DNA of 64,000 nt from Xenopus tropicalis (GCF_000004195.4 NC_030678.2:65529378-65593377), one strand, 5' to 3'. Counted from the first letter of the stretch, positions 22,560-37,200 are shown. The notes: generated by a model not told the origin, from the sequence alone. Numbers and translations: made by a program.

Positions 22560-24650
22560 TGGAGTCCATAATGTCACAAGAATTGTTTGCCTTCCACCTG
22601 CATTCACCATTTTCCTGTCTCCTGCATGTTGAACATGCCCTACCCGCTGGATATAAGGACTTTTCTGATGTCTTTTGTGAGAAGGGGGGGGGGGGGGCAG
22701 TGGAAGATAGCTTTCAACACTAGAGATGAGTCTTATGAATATCTGGTAATTCCCTTCAGGCTCTGCAATGCCCCTGCTGTCTTCCAAGAATTGGTTAACA
22801 ACATCTCCCGAGACCTCCTAGGGCAGTCTGTGATTGTCTATCTCGATGATATTCTTGTTTTTTTCAAGGGCTTGATCAGCCAAAGAGCCCAGGTACGAGA
22901 AGTACTCTCTCAATTGAGGAAAAAATCGGTAAAATGTGTCTTCAAAGTGCCCAAGATTCCCTTTCTTGGCTATATCTCTGGAAGGGTTTGAAATGTACTC
23001 TGCCAAAGTCTCTGCATTTTATGACAGGCCTTTTCCCACCAGCAGCTTTGCCAATTATTATAAGCAATTCATCAAGGGTTTCTCTTCTCACATTGCACCT
23101 ATCCTGATCCGTAAGGGTTAAAAGCCTAACATCTGGCCCCCATGAGCTTTGGAAGCCTTTAAATCATTGAAAGACTCTTTTACTTCTGTTCCAATCCTCA
23201 AACATCCTGACCCTCTTCAGTACTTCTACATTGACAAGTTCATGCATCCAACACTGGAGCGGGAGCTTGTCACAAAGACAACTGTCCAATGGTAAGCTAC
23301 ATCCATGTACTTATTTCTCTAAGAAATGTTTTCCCTGCAGAACAGAACTATGACATTGGGAACCATTATCTATTTGCTGTCAAGTTAGGTTGGTGTGGCG
23401 ACACCTTCTTGAAGGTACACTGCATCTTATTACTATCCTTGCGGACCATAAAAATCTAGAGTATATCCAGGATTTCAAAGGACCGAATCCTCAGAAATCT
23501 CAGTGGGCACTCTTCTTCTCCTGGTTTACTTTTAACATTACCTATCGTCTGGGCTCCAGGAATAAAAAGACTGATGCCCTCTCTAGAAGCTTCATCCCTG
23601 AGGATCGTCACTATGAAGATAATGACCCTATTATTCCCACTGGCAGGATTATTGCTTTTCTGCTTCCACAATTAGCTTCTCAGATTCAATCAGCTCAGTC
23701 CTCTGCACATCCTGACATCTCTTCCTGCTCTAACTGTGCTTCATCCAAACCAAGTCACTCCCCTCCTTGTGGTCTGCTGCAACCCCTACCTATTCCCTCT
23801 TGTCCATGGACCCACTTGGCAATGGACTTCGTTGTTGAACTACCTCCCTCTAAAGGAAACACAGTGATCTGGGTGGTAATTAAATTCTTCTGTAAAATGG
23901 CGCATTTCATTATTTTATGGAAACTCCCATCTGCCATGGAGCTGTCTAAACTCTTTGTTCATCACAATTTTTGCCTCTGAGATTTCCTGCAGAGAGTGTG
24001 TCTGATAGAGATTCCCAATTCATCTTCAAATGCTGGTGTTTCTTGTGCAAAACCCTTTGTATCTCTCTCTCTAGTTTTCCTCTGCTTATCTCCAGTTGAA
24101 TAGAGCTGTTGAATGGGTAATCCTGGAGATTATAAACCCAGTGGCTGTTTGACTCCAACTTTCACCTGCAATGCAAATTCCTAATGTGTTCCATGTATCC
24201 CTTATCAAACCTGCTTTTCCTAACCGGCTCTCCTCTGGACATTCCTCTCCTACACCTGTTATTGTTGATGGCCAGCAAGAATATGACAATGAAAAAAATC
24301 CTGACTTGAGGTTCTCCAAGGGCAGCGCAATAATGCAGGGTTTGCGCGTGATGTCATCACTCGATGTGAAAATATTTAAAAAAAAAATACATGCCAGAGA
24401 CTCAGGTTTAATGCCCGAGTATAGGACTTATTTAGCAAGCTCCTGGGTGCGCTGTAATTATGTTCTTCTATTGATCTTCTGGTATTTGACCTTCCTGCCT
24501 GTTTCTGACCATTCTGTTTGCCACCTGAATTGTCCTTATCCTGGCATTTGTTTTGAGACTGTTTTACCCCTTTGGTACAATGTTTTTGAACTGTTTAACT
24601 GCCTGTACTCAAGCTTCCTCCTCAGTCCCTAACTCAGGTCTTCTAACCCA
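22560..24650 (+). mobile_element. Ty3/Gypsy retrotransposon pol relic with chromodomain
   Basis: Broken frames appear in the order of a chromovirus-type pol. Reverse transcriptase: 22700-22985, with the YLDDIL box encoded at 22839-22856 and LCNAPAVFQ upstream. RNase H: 23390-23600, with ADHKNLEYI and then ITYRLGSRNKKTDALSR. Integrase core: 23810-23980, with WTHLAMDFVVELPPSKGN. A C-terminal piece follows with VFHVSLIKPA and a VDGQQEYD start of a chromodomain (24171-24300). Stops, frameshifts and internal deletions separate all parts, and gag and protease are not visible. T-rich text at 24440-24640 may be LTR. It is an inactive relic of a host retrotransposon family. Confidence 0.85.
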
Positions 24651-25094
24651 TTAAGAGCCGAGCATGCCCTTACACTATCACTTAAAAATGGAACAGGTTG
24701 AGGGAGGCACTGCATTACATTGTAAACTCAAGGGAGATTGGGACTGATAGAAAAAAAATCTGATGTTTAAACTACATGAAAGTCTTTCCATCCAATACAA
24801 CATGCCTGACAAAAGAAGATACTGCATGCTGCATTTGCATTTGTCAAGATAAATGCTGATGGTTTCTTAAAGACTTTTTTCTCATTGAAATACTTGAAAT
24901 ACTGACGTAGATGCAGGAACAAAAAACAGGATCCTACAAAATCTTGGGCTGCTTTGTGCTGTTGCATGACCAGGTTTTGTGGGTCAGATGAAATCTGAGT
25001 CTTTCTAACTGCCCTTACTTATATTCTTGATATAAACCTAATACCATTACTTAACCTCACTGTGTCTCTTTCTCTTTCATTTGTCTCTCCCTAG
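24651..25094. other. Intron sequence left of the first recognised itpr3 exon
   Basis: No repeat or gene was recognised. The final 60 bases are pyrimidine-rich (ctctttctctttcatttgtctctccctag) and act as the 3' splice site for the exon at 25095. Confidence 0.6.
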
Positions 25095-25216
25095 ATTGCC
25101 TGTTTAGGGTTTGTCCCATGAATAGATACTCAGCCCAGAAGCAATACTGGAAAGCTAAACAGGCAAAGCAGGACAAAGAGAAGATCTCTGATGTACTTCT
25201 TCTGCAAAAGTTGCAG
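25095..25216 (+). CDS. itpr3: itpr3 exon, about residues 54-94
   Basis: 122 bp after a strong polypyrimidine tract and ctag; donor gtatcc. Begins with the last two bases of an Asp codon, then [19 protein letters not shown], ending LLLQKLQ. It belongs to the suppressor domain. It is too short on ATG-started criteria to appear as an open frame, but matches ITPR family sequence closely. Confidence 0.95.
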
Positions 25217-28200
25217 GTATCCATGTGATATGTACTACAAATATTTTTATATATTCCTGATTATCCTCTAGCACTGAAACAGTGTTCCATTTAAGTTTTG
25301 ATCTTATGTATATACACAAAGAAAGTTAAGAAAGTGAATGCAAAAAAACATATATCAGTACTGGCTTAGACCCACTTGTTGTTCAGCAGGTACAGTTTTT
25401 AAATGTGTGAATGAAATATAATTTGACCCCCAACACCTACAAAAGTTAGAAAAAACCTGATTGAACTGGAAGAATTGAGTTTTAACTGGATATATTGCCT
25501 GCTCGTATTTTTATACAATAAGTTATTTAAAATACTGCTTTGTTTTGTTGTAAAAATATTGTTATCAAAGCCCAAGATTTCTGTGGTCAAAAGATTTACT
25601 AAATTACATGTTTAATTACTTACCTTATAACCCACTAAAGCAAGGGTGGCTTATTTAATAATTTTCAAGGTAAGGAAAGAAAGGAAACACAATTGCATAG
25701 AAAAAGCAAAAATACACATCTATTTTTTAAGTGATAGCGACAGGATATTCTGTCACGTTTGTTCACAAATAAAAACTTGCACGAATCACATTGTTCCATT
25801 CATTTTCAGTGGGGCTAAAAAACTCATGTTTTAATGAACTAGGAAAATAAATATAGTTGTAAGAGACAATTCCCATTAGCTTTTATATAAACTTGCCAGG
25901 TTTTATTGACTGAGGTTTTCTGGCAACCTTTTCTTTTTAATAAATCTCAACAATGCCAGGTCAAGGTATCAGAAAATACTTGTGTGTACTTTCACTGCAT
26001 TTAAAAAATAAACCCCGCCAACGGGATAAGTATACCTCCTAGTTTAGGTACTTAAAATCTATTTAAGAGCTTATATCTCTTTGTTTTCTGTATCTGTTGG
26101 TTTTCTGAGTTTATTGCAAACCTCTTTGTACCCCACACAGCATGCAGCAAATCTTGAGCAAAAACAAAATGAGACAGAAAACAAGAAAGTTCATGGGGAA
26201 GTTGTTAAGTATGGAAGTGTAATTCAGGTAAGGATTACCCCATGTAATTTAACTTTAACTGTTTCGATACTGGAGAATATATACCATTTTATTTTTTATA
26301 AACGGCAAATGTGAAAAAGCCTCTGTTCCATCATGCCACCCCATTTACAAGTTAGTTAAAAAACCTTTTTATAAAAAATATATATTTTTCAATTGGATTA
26401 TAACCATAATGAAACACACCCATTTTACATAAAAATGCATTTTACAATGCCTTGTATGAGGCATTGGGTTCACACGCATTGTGCTTGTTCACATCAGCCA
26501 ATGAATATGAAGATCTGTGTCTTTTATGGCCTTATAGCTTCCTGTTAAAGTTAGACTTTGCATTTCTTCCTCTCAGTGTTTAGTGAGTGAGTATGTAGAA
26601 CACCATAAACAGTGTTGCTCAAGGTGAAAGAAATAAAAGGTCAATATTTACATATATAATTATGCCAGCTGTTTTTTTATGGATGTATGTTTTTTTAATA
26701 GCTTTTTAAAACACTAGCAGAGACTATGCAGATAATGACAGGTACCACCCCATGTATTTCTGCTTGAAGATCATTACTGCGTGCATGGGGTGGACTTTGG
26801 CCTAAAAAAAATGGTGGACTTGGATCTGCTGGCAGGAAAATACTTTCTATGTGCTAAGGGTGCCTAATTTGTCCCCCTAAATCAGAACGTACATTGTCTG
26901 ATCTTAGGCAAAACTTTTCTCATACATGTTAGCCAATGCTGCGTACCCTTGTGGCGCTTTATAAATAAAGTTATACATACATACATACATTTGGATTCTG
27001 AAGGGAAAGTCTACTTTTATCATGGGCTCCTTTCTCCACTGCATATAGTTACAGTGGACAAATTGCGCCTAAATTCACTTGGTACTTGTGTCAAAAGGTG
27101 CTCTTTACTCGACACTACTCATTTCCTGCCTTCCATTCTGAAGGCAGGAACTGCTGCACCGATTGATGCAGGGGAACACTGGTAGTAGCTCCAGTAGCAC
27201 AGTGTTCGTAACATCTATAAACTTCAGCCTGTTCAAAGTTATCCATTCAGATTATAATTTAAAGCCCTTAACTTTCCCTTTCAGCTTCACCTATCTACCA
27301 GTGCTCCTTGTGCAGCCAGGATCCTAAATCTGCTCCTTAGCGGCAATGCATAATAGGAGAGGCCATTTATGTCCACATGTGCAGTGGGCAACTTGTGATT
27401 AAACCCACTTATATTAAAAGGTACTAGTGTCAAAATGTGCTCTTTGCTTGGCACTACTCAGTCCTCCCTGTCTTTCATTTTGAAACAGGAGCTGCTGCAC
27501 CAATTGATGCAGGGGAACCCTGGAGCTACTGCCACCTTCTGACCAGGTAGTAGCTCCAGGGTTCCCTCAGTGCCTTGTGTCAGTAATCACAGAAAGAATA
27601 GGGTGCATTCATCACTAGCACGCCAAACACTGGAAATGACGTAATTGTGGTAGGCACAGTGAAGAGAGTCATGCATTTGCACTCACGATGACATTGGAAT
27701 TCTGGGGAAAATATTGCATTATGGGAAAAAAAACATGGCAATTGTTCTCAAAATTGCACTTTGCACACTGTGTCTAGGTAAGTGAATGTGCCCTTGAGTC
27801 ATCATCATCAGCACCTACAGTACAAGCCAAGTGAATGCTCCTTTGTAAAATCAGAACAGAGATACAGATATAAAATTTGCATGCAGTAAGCCTCCAAAGA
27901 AGCACTACAACCAGTAGCTAACAAGCACGTACTATAAAAATTGTAGTCAGACACATTGGCCACTCAGATTTTACCTGCTGGATACACTCACATAGGAACA
28001 GCCTACCCACTCAACATTAGTACAATATAAAGCTATGTGGTGACTTGCCGATTGTTGCCTTTACCTGCTGTATACATTGCTGCAAGCACTTGCAGCTCTT
28101 GCCCATTGATGATATAGTAAAAATTAAATTTCACTATGCTGTTGTACTTGTGCCTATGTATAAAGATAGCCATAGGAAAAATGGAGTGCATTTTACTATA

Positions 28201-31200
28201 TACGCACAGTTGACAGAACTGTAAGTACAAATAACTCAGTTTACTATATTCACCTTACTGTTTATCTACATTGTGTTGACAGTGATGTGGCAAAGAACTA
28301 ATACTTGTATCTTCTTTATTTAATTGCCATTCTTTTAAGAATATGCTCCTGGCTGCTGAAATGTCCCTTTTTTAAATACAGTAAGGCAGGAGTCCCCAAC
28401 CTTCTTAGGGCCAGGGACCGGTACCGAGCCAAAAATGTTTTCCACGGACCAGGGGGAAGGGGTGGGGGGTTGTGCGCGAATTTCAGGCGCGGGCGTGCGC
28501 ACGTCACGTTTCTCCGCACCTCTGCGTGCATTTAGTCGCGCCTTCTTGTGTGTGGCGCGCCAGTTTATGCCTTTTTGTGTGCCACACGGGAACCACTGCG
28601 GCCCGGTACCTAACCGTCCGCGGCCTGGAACTGGTCCTCGGCCCGGCAGTTGGGGACCCCTGCAGTAAGGCACCTCTACAGTGTGCAGTGGCAATAGATT
28701 TGATGGAAATGTAATGAACATTTTTCCCATTCACCCATCCAGCTTAGATTAAAATGTTCCTTCTGTAATATGTCTTCATATAATTTGAAGCTTTTTTCAT
28801 TTTCAAGGGTTTGGGTATTATATTGTTATGCTTAAATTTTTGTAACAAATTTTTATGTTGGTATATGAAAAGTTTGCAGCATTTTGTCTTAGTTTTTAAT
28901 TTGTCCAATATTTTCATGATAATTTAACAAACTACTCAAGCATGTTAGCTAAATTGTATCACACTGGTGGATATATCACATTTTCTTGTTTTAGACATTG
29001 TATTACTTTTATTAACTAGCAAAAAGAAATCAGCTGAAGTTTTCACAAAAGGTATTTTGAACACATGCCAGTTTTAAAATTAAAAATCAGTGCCAAGAAA
29101 TTAATCTTTACAATGGTTTGTTCATAAAAGGTACATCTTTGTAAAAACTACATTATTTATGAAAAAACATTTAGACTGATTTTGTTATTGCAGCTGCTAC
29201 ACATGAAAAGTAACAAGTATCTAACAGTTAATAAGCGGTTGCCAGCACTGCTGGAAAAAAATGCCATGCGGGTAACACTCGATGTGACTGGAAATGAAGG
29301 ATCCTGGTTTTTCATACAACCATTCTGGAAACTTCGAAGTAATGGAGATAATGTAAGTGACCGCTAAATGTAAGGTTAAATAGATATGAAAATTGCATAA
29401 TGAAAAATTAAAGAAATGAAATAAAAAAAAAAAAAAACACTAAAAAATGTAATACAGTTAAACAGTGGAGATGATCTTACTGATATAGAACCTTAAAGGG
29501 GATGTTCACCTTTGTAAAAATTTAAGAAAATAAATAGATCTGCCCATTTAAATAATATTTGCAATTTGGTTTAATTTTAAAAAATGCTTCAGTTTCAAAA
29601 CACCTACATAGAAATGTAGCATTGCAAAGATCTTTAGCTTCCCACTTTAAGACAAAGCAAGGGGGTCGCTGATCCCCTAGCTGTTAAAGATCCCAATGAT
29701 GGAGGCGTGATAATTCCTAATAAGGACAGGCAAAGTGAAGACATCGATCTACCCTGTGCATGTCTCCTTCATTTGCATATGATTTGCATCAGCCAATAGG
29801 ATTAATGACAAGCACAGAAATCATAAAGAGAGGGATGATCATTGCCTGTGCTTCCTATGTTGGAATACTCAGCGAGGTGCCAGACAGAAAGGAACTAAAG
29901 ATCTCTTCATCATTTCCTTTTCAGGTGAACAGATTGAAAACACTGTATTTCTGTTAATAAAACCTAACTGTAAATCTTATTTAAACGAGCAATCTATTTG
30001 TTTTTATTAAACTTTTACAAAGTTGAACTGATCTAGAACCCAAGAAGATCAGACAATTGTTTATGCATTTGTGGTGGTGAATTGTAGAGCTTAAGGAATA
30101 GCAAATGGCTGCAGGGAATATATAAGATAGCGAGTAGTAGAAATTAGTAAGAGGCATGAATAAACCGCTCTGAATGCAGGCACCATAAATAGCTTTATTG
30201 TATCTGTAGTGATGTCTCCTCCCCAATTTCTATAATGCCAAGCATGTTTTGTTATTAACAAGCCAGAGAAGGAGAACAACAGAAGCATGCAAGGCATTTT
30301 GGAATGGAGGAGAGTTGATTTCTGATGCACTTTCTATAGCCTTGCAAAGTTAAAAGGGAATGGCAAAGCACTGACATGCTTTACATTATATACTTGACTT
30401 AAAAATTATTATTTAGTTCTAGCCAAGTCTTAAAATTTGAAAAAATTACATTGTCTACTCTAAGATATTTGTATTTAAAAGTATTAATATTCAGATTTAG
30501 TGTTAATAAAAAGTGAAACATGCGTTTTGCAAAATAATACAGCTCCCTCATTTTATTACTGCTAGAGAACCTTTTGCGGCAATACAAGCTGTATTGTGTA
30601 CCATCCATTTTCCCTTCTGTTTTAACTAGATACCCAGACCTGCTAATGTCATGCAGCCCAAATACATGATGCTGTCACCACCTTTTTTTTCTGTAGGTAT
30701 GGTACAATCATGTTAACATAGTGTGGCACAAAGAAGCAATTACTTATAAGATCTATGTAAAAAAAGAGCAACCTAATCTCAAAGTAGAAAAATGCTTGTG
30801 GTCAGATGACACAAGGACAGAGCTTTCTGGCTAACATTCAGAGCAATATATATGGTGCACAGCTACCACTTCCTATACATAAAATAAAACACATACCAAC
30901 AGCAAAGTATGGTGATAGCATCTTGATCTTGGACTACAGCAGCGTTTTGACATCTTGTTAAATAGAAAAAGGGATTGATGGTGCAAAATATAGGTAAATA
31001 CTGCAAATGACCTTATATAAGACTGTTTAAAAAAATTGCAGGACAATTATACCAAACTCAAGGCACAGTAACACTGTAGTGGCTTAAGAAAAAAAAGGTA
31101 AATGTCCTGCAATGCCATGTTAAAGAAAATATATGTGATATATTTATAAAAAAGGTGAAAAAGAGATCACCTTAATTTAATAGAGAGAATTTCACAGCTC

Positions 31201-34200
31201 TCTATTTAGGGGATTTAGGGATTTTTGCTTGTTGAAATATTATGGCAGAACATTCTCAGTGTGCCTTCACCCTTAATGTTATTTTTACAACAGCTCGCTT
31301 TTAAACCATTGCTTTTTCACTTCAAAGGTGGTGGTTGGAGATAAGGTGAATCTTAATCCTGTGAATGCTGGACAGCCACTTCATGCCAGCAACTATGAGC
31401 TCACTGACAACCCAGGCTGCAAAGAGGTGACTAGAACATGTGGAAAAAAAATGAACTAGGAATTAGAAAAAAATTATTGGATTGTGGCAAATTAACAATT
31501 ACTATTGACTAGGGATGCACCGAACCCACTTTTTTCGGTTCTGCCTAACCCCCAAACCCACCCCGATGTATTCGGGCAAATACCGAACCGAATCCTAATT
31601 AGCATATGGTAATTAGAATGGGTAAGGTTTAAAAATTGTCGCGCACACAAAAATCCCCCCCATATGTAACCCTTCTAAATACTAATTAGCATAAAATAAT
31701 TTATGCTAATTAGGATTTGGATTCGGTTCGGCCAGGACCGTGAATTTCGGCCGAAACCAAACCCTGCCAAAAAAGGCTGAATCCTGGGCGAATACAGAAC
31801 CAAATCCTGGATTCGGTGCATCCCTATTATTGACTGATATTGGGATTTTTGCCTTAGGCTGCAAAAAAAGATTTCAATTTTTTTATTATTACATGAAGGT
31901 GAATTCACTAAATTCAAACACAAGCTGGAAGATCAATCTCTTCATGCAATATCGAGACTATATGGAAGACGTACTTAAGGGGGTAAGATATTACACTTAT
32001 ATTTACCTTTTTGGTTGCTAATCATTGATTGTCTTTATGCAGAGCCAGGCTAAAAGCTAAGTGTGCCCAGTGCAAACCCCCGATTATCGCCACCTCCCCA
32101 TCAACTTTTCTTCAGCTGTATTATTTTAATAGATACTTGTACTGTAGATTATGGCTAAATCTGGTGTTTCAAAATCCATAGAAAGTAATACACAGAAATT
32201 TCCAGAGTTTGCTCGCCATGTGTAATTTAAGGTAGCCAAACACACATATCCCTAGTCCCTAGTCCCAAGATGTACATTCAGTTATCTGTAGATAGTGCTC
32301 ATTAATATAAGTGTTAAAGGATTTATGGGGCTTTTCCTTAGCTTGATCCCTCTAGGGTCTGGGCCTAGCAAGATATCCTCTAGTCAGCCACCCCAACCCT
32401 GACCATGTTTGTGATAGAGACTGAAGGAAGTTCGTAATCTCTACTGAGAAAGGCATTCATGTGAATGATGTAAAATCTCTACAAAGCTTTAAGAATATGT
32501 CATCACTATAAATGAAGGATAATGGACAAGAAGTTAGGCAGTTAGACAAAATGTTGAAGTTAATGAGTGTGTCTTTTATTTAAACTCATCAACTATTTTT
32601 TATAATAGTATAATAATTATAATTATTTTTATTGTGTTATTTTTGTGTCATTTTTATTGTTATAAAAGACAAATATTTAAATTGCACTAGAGCAACTCTA
32701 ACATTTTCTTAGATTTTTTTGACCATGTTATTATTTCTTCCTGCAGGGTGATGTAGTTCGCCTCTTTCATGCTGAGCAAGAAAAGTTTTTGACATGTGAT
32801 GAATATAAATCCAGGCTGCATGTCTTTCTTCGTACTACCTTAAGACAGTCAGCAACCTCTGCCACCAGCTCTAATGCTTTATGGGAGGTGGAGGTAAGCA
32901 CACATCTAAGAAGTCAGCTTGCTACTGAAACTTACTTACATGCCATATTGTTTGCATAAAGTGATAGAAGGAAAAGTATTGATAACAATGTAAAACAAAT
33001 GAAGATTTGGTATCATAGGTCTACTTTAACCCATGTGTGCTACAAAATTTGAAATGTTTTGGCCAGTAGGATACACCAAGTTTGATACACACAATGTTTT
33101 GGTCACTAACTTTGAATGAAACAAAATAAAACCGACCCTCTCCCTAGAATTTAAAGAAGTAAAAAAGCAACAAAAGCAACAGTACATTGTCATGGTATCA
33201 CACGTAAACAAAGTAGCAGAAGAAAAACATATCCGTGACATGCCCAGATGAAGCATACTGATATTTGCTAAAATTATTTGTTAGTTTTTGTTAGTTTTCT
33301 GATCATAAAAACCCAAGGCTAATACTATTGTTATTCTCATACATACCGCAGAGTAATCAATGTTCAGTAGGATAAATACCGTATATACTCGAGTATAAGC
33401 CGATCCGAATATAAGCCGAGGTACCTAATTTTACCTAAGAAAACTGGGAAAACTTATTGACTCGAGTATAAGCCTAGGGTGGGAAATGCAGCCGCTACTG
33501 CTAAGTTTCAATAATCACAATAAATACCAATACAATTACATTGATTGAGGCATCAGTGGGGTATATGTTTTTCAATATTTATTTCAAAGAAAAACAGTAA
33601 ACTAGCTCTGTAAGTGGAGAAGAGGGTCAACAAAAACAATATGAGTACTACCCCACGCTCATTGCACATTGGCAAACTGGCAGCAGGCCCGGTCCCGGAG
33701 GAGATGTAAGGGGGAATAAGTATTGCTAGTGGGAGTCTAGGCCAGGGCACTGGAGGGTCTGGTTGCGGGGGGCCTAATTAGCACACAAAGGACAGAGGGT
33801 GCTAGTCTGGAGGGACCCATGGCACCTGACTCGAGTATAAGCCGAGGGTGACTTTTTCAGCACATTTTGGGTGCTGAAAAACTAGGCTTATACTCGAGTA
33901 TATACAGTAATAGAGTTATGTATGCTTACATTTGTAACATCATTTTTATACTAGTTTTTTTTGAAGGCATTAAGATATTTTGCAAATAGAACATTTGTTA
34001 CCCTGCAGTATTCATAAGAATAACTAAATTAGCCCTTGTGTTATTATCATAGATAATAAGAATATAATCATCAGTAGGTTGTTTGAAAATCCAACAGAAC
34101 AATCACAGAACAAGCACAATTTGTAATCCACATGAGTGTAAAAAATGACTTCATACAATCAAAAATCCACAGGTGTAATAAGTTACTCCATATACCATTG

Positions 34201-37200
34201 GGGACATATTTATCAGCATTCAGTTTGTCGTGGTGTTTGAGGTTTTTGAAACCTTGACTAAACTTATTGTTTAATGAGTCATTTAACTCATCAGACGGGA
34301 CTCTTTTCTTCTGCTTTATTAACAGTTCAACAGCACACCGTCTGTTCACAATTTCTTCAGACACGGTTGACATAAAAAAGAATTTCAGTTCCTTCAAAAG
34401 CCTGAGTGGCTAGCAGAAGTGGGGCTGTATGGTTGTGTCAGTAGTCATAGCTTTACCTCCCATTTGGTGGGTTAAGTTAGCAGAAAAATTGATAATTGGT
34501 AGAAATTATGACAGTGGAGGTCCCAGAAGTAATGTCAATGGCAGTTCATTGGCAGAAGTACAGAGCAGTATCAATCAGGCCATGCTGAGGGCTGATGACA
34601 ATTGACCATTCTATGAAAGTGAGATAAAAGAAGCAGAAACTGACATATTTATAGTTGAGCTTTTCCACATTCAGTTTTGGCTTTTGCACAAGACTTGGAA
34701 GTTCCACGTTGGTAAAGGGTGGAAAGAGCTTTCTTGCCTATTATGAAATGTGTATGTGCAGTGATTACATTTGACAATTTTTGTATGACATGTAACCGGA
34801 TTTGCTTAAGATCTGATAGTGGTGGTAGGCCCAAGATATTTTGTGACCATTTCCTAGTATTTTACAATCCCACCACATGTGTATCCAGTGGGCCAGGGAT
34901 TGATTGCAACATTTAATCATTTTTATGTATTAAATCTGTGCTGTCCAACTGGCGGCCCGCAACCCCCTTCTTTGTGGCCCCCCACTTGTCTGGCTGCTTT
35001 GATGTCTTACCTTTGTGTAAACCTTAAATGGTATCAGTATTGGGATTAACTGGCCCCCTGCATGGTTCACATCTCAGATTCAGGGTTTAATTCCCCTGTA
35101 TTTTTTTAACATGTAACCCTCTGTACTGTTCACACCTTTTAATCTCTGCATTGTTCACCCACTTCATTGTTCACACCTCGGACAGGCTGTAGGAACAGTG
35201 CCAGCATTGTGTCACTGTATCTACTGTGCAAGGCACACAAAGGCAACTAAGGGCAGGCAGAGTATGGCATACACAGATGGGGGAGGACAGACAGAGTATG
35301 GCTTATACAGGCAGCATAGGACAGACAGAGTATGACACACACAGGCAACATAGGGCAGGTAGAGTATGGCACACACCTGGGCAGTATAGGGCAGGCAGAA
35401 TAGGGCACACACAGGCAGCATAGGGCCTATGTGTGCCGTAGTCTGCCTGCCCTATGCTGCCTGTGTGTGCCACACTCTGCCTTCCCTGTGCTGCCTGTGG
35501 GAGGTGAACCTGGCAGGGGTTTGTTCTGGGAGTTTGTTAGTAGCTGGAAATAGCCATTAAATGGTCCCTTGTTGTATAATTATATGCTGGGGGTTGCTAT
35601 CCACAGGAGAGGAGGAGGCATAGGGATTTAAGGGTGTGTCTTAATATGAAATAATATAATTCTTTCATATATGAATGCTGGTTGAAATCCCTGCAGTGAG
35701 CACCAAGCATTTGGGTTTTTGCTGCGCTACCACCATTAATGTGAGCAAGTCTTGTGATAACATGGGTGTAGTTGAAGTGCATGCAGCTTAAAAAAGGGGA
35801 GTGGTCAAAACTGGCTTTCATTAGAGGCCCTCCACTTTGTATGCTAGAGAAATTCTGGCCCTCGACACCACAGAAGTTGGACAACACTGTATTAAATGAT
35901 TTATAATGCAGCAACTCTGTTTTTTTACAGGTTGTCCATCATGATCCCTGCAGGGGTGGTGCTGGGCATTGGAACAGTCTTTATCGATTTAAACATCTTG
36001 CAACGGGACACTACCTTGCGGCTGAGGTAAGGGAAGGCAGTTTGGTAATGCAGGTGGACAAATCACACTATTTGTTCGGCACTATAGCATGTATCACAGT
36101 AATACTATTTAAAGAAATACTCCTATCGGAGGTAACTAGTATAAATAAATTTAAAGCAACTGGACTTGTTTGGTAATCATTGAAGACGTTTCACTACTCA
36201 TCTGAGCAGCTTCTTCAGTTCAACTGACTGGTATGGGAAGTCCTCAGCATATATACTCTTCCACTAATCCATTCACAATGGCACTTTGTAACTCTTCAGA
36301 GAGGTGACATCTGAAACTCACAGAGGTGTGAATGCTGTGGAGTTACTTTGAAAGGATTACCAAAGTATCATGCAACTCTTCAAAACAGGTGTTACTTGTT
36401 AAAGTTGCATGAATGGATGTGTGAAGAGTTCTGATGTTAGAACAGCATTGTATGTAGCAGACAGATGGTGTCGAAGTCCCCTGCCTCTGTTTAGGGATGG
36501 TTTCTCCACTTTGACATGAATGGCCTCTTTTACACCTCTTTCAAACCTATCGGAGGTGTATTAGAAAAATTGAAAAAATTGCAGATAGTACAGGAGTTGC
36601 TGTCCTGAAGACTGATCCTGCATAGTATTAGATCAATCTACTTCTTGTCAGAAAACCACAGATATCTTACTGGGGTGTCTGCCTCTCTTTTTTTCTGCTT
36701 GTTTGGGCCACAGCCCATGAAATTTAAGAGGAGCTGTGGATTCTCTTGATGTCCTCATCCGTCTCATCTGAGCCATGCGCTGGTCAACATGGTTCCTAAG
36801 CAGATAACATTTTTTAACCTGAGCAATCGACAGACTGACTGATTTCCATAATACGCAGATATCTGTCAGGATTGTTGGGCTATTGTACCAAAAATTGCAC
36901 AAAACAGTTTTATTTGTATACAGTATGTGTATAATCGGCTTAAAGGAACAGTAACACCAAAAAATTAAAGTGTATAAAAGTAACTAAAATATAATGTGCT
37001 GCTGCCCTGCACTGATAAAAGTTGTGTGTTTACTTCAGAAAGTCTACTATAATTTATATAAATAAGCTGCTATGTATCCATGGAGGCAGCCATTCAAATG
37101 AGAAAAGGCACAGGCACATAGCAGATAACAGATAAAACACTATTGTATTCTACAGAATTTATCTGTTATGTAACCTGTGCCTTTTCTCCTTTTTTCCAGC

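Noticed and set aside
22560..24650. Possible domesticated Gypsy integrase gene
   Set aside because: Each domain is broken by stops, frameshifts and deletions; no long conserved frame remains.
28304..28734. Overlapping Arg/Pro-rich frames on both strands
   Set aside because: They lie across a GC-rich hAT MITE with an exact target duplication; composition effect.
34071..34397. Extra itpr3 exon or nested minus-strand gene
   Set aside because: Wrong strand for itpr3, no matching receptor sequence, and the receptor reading frame is already continuous without it.
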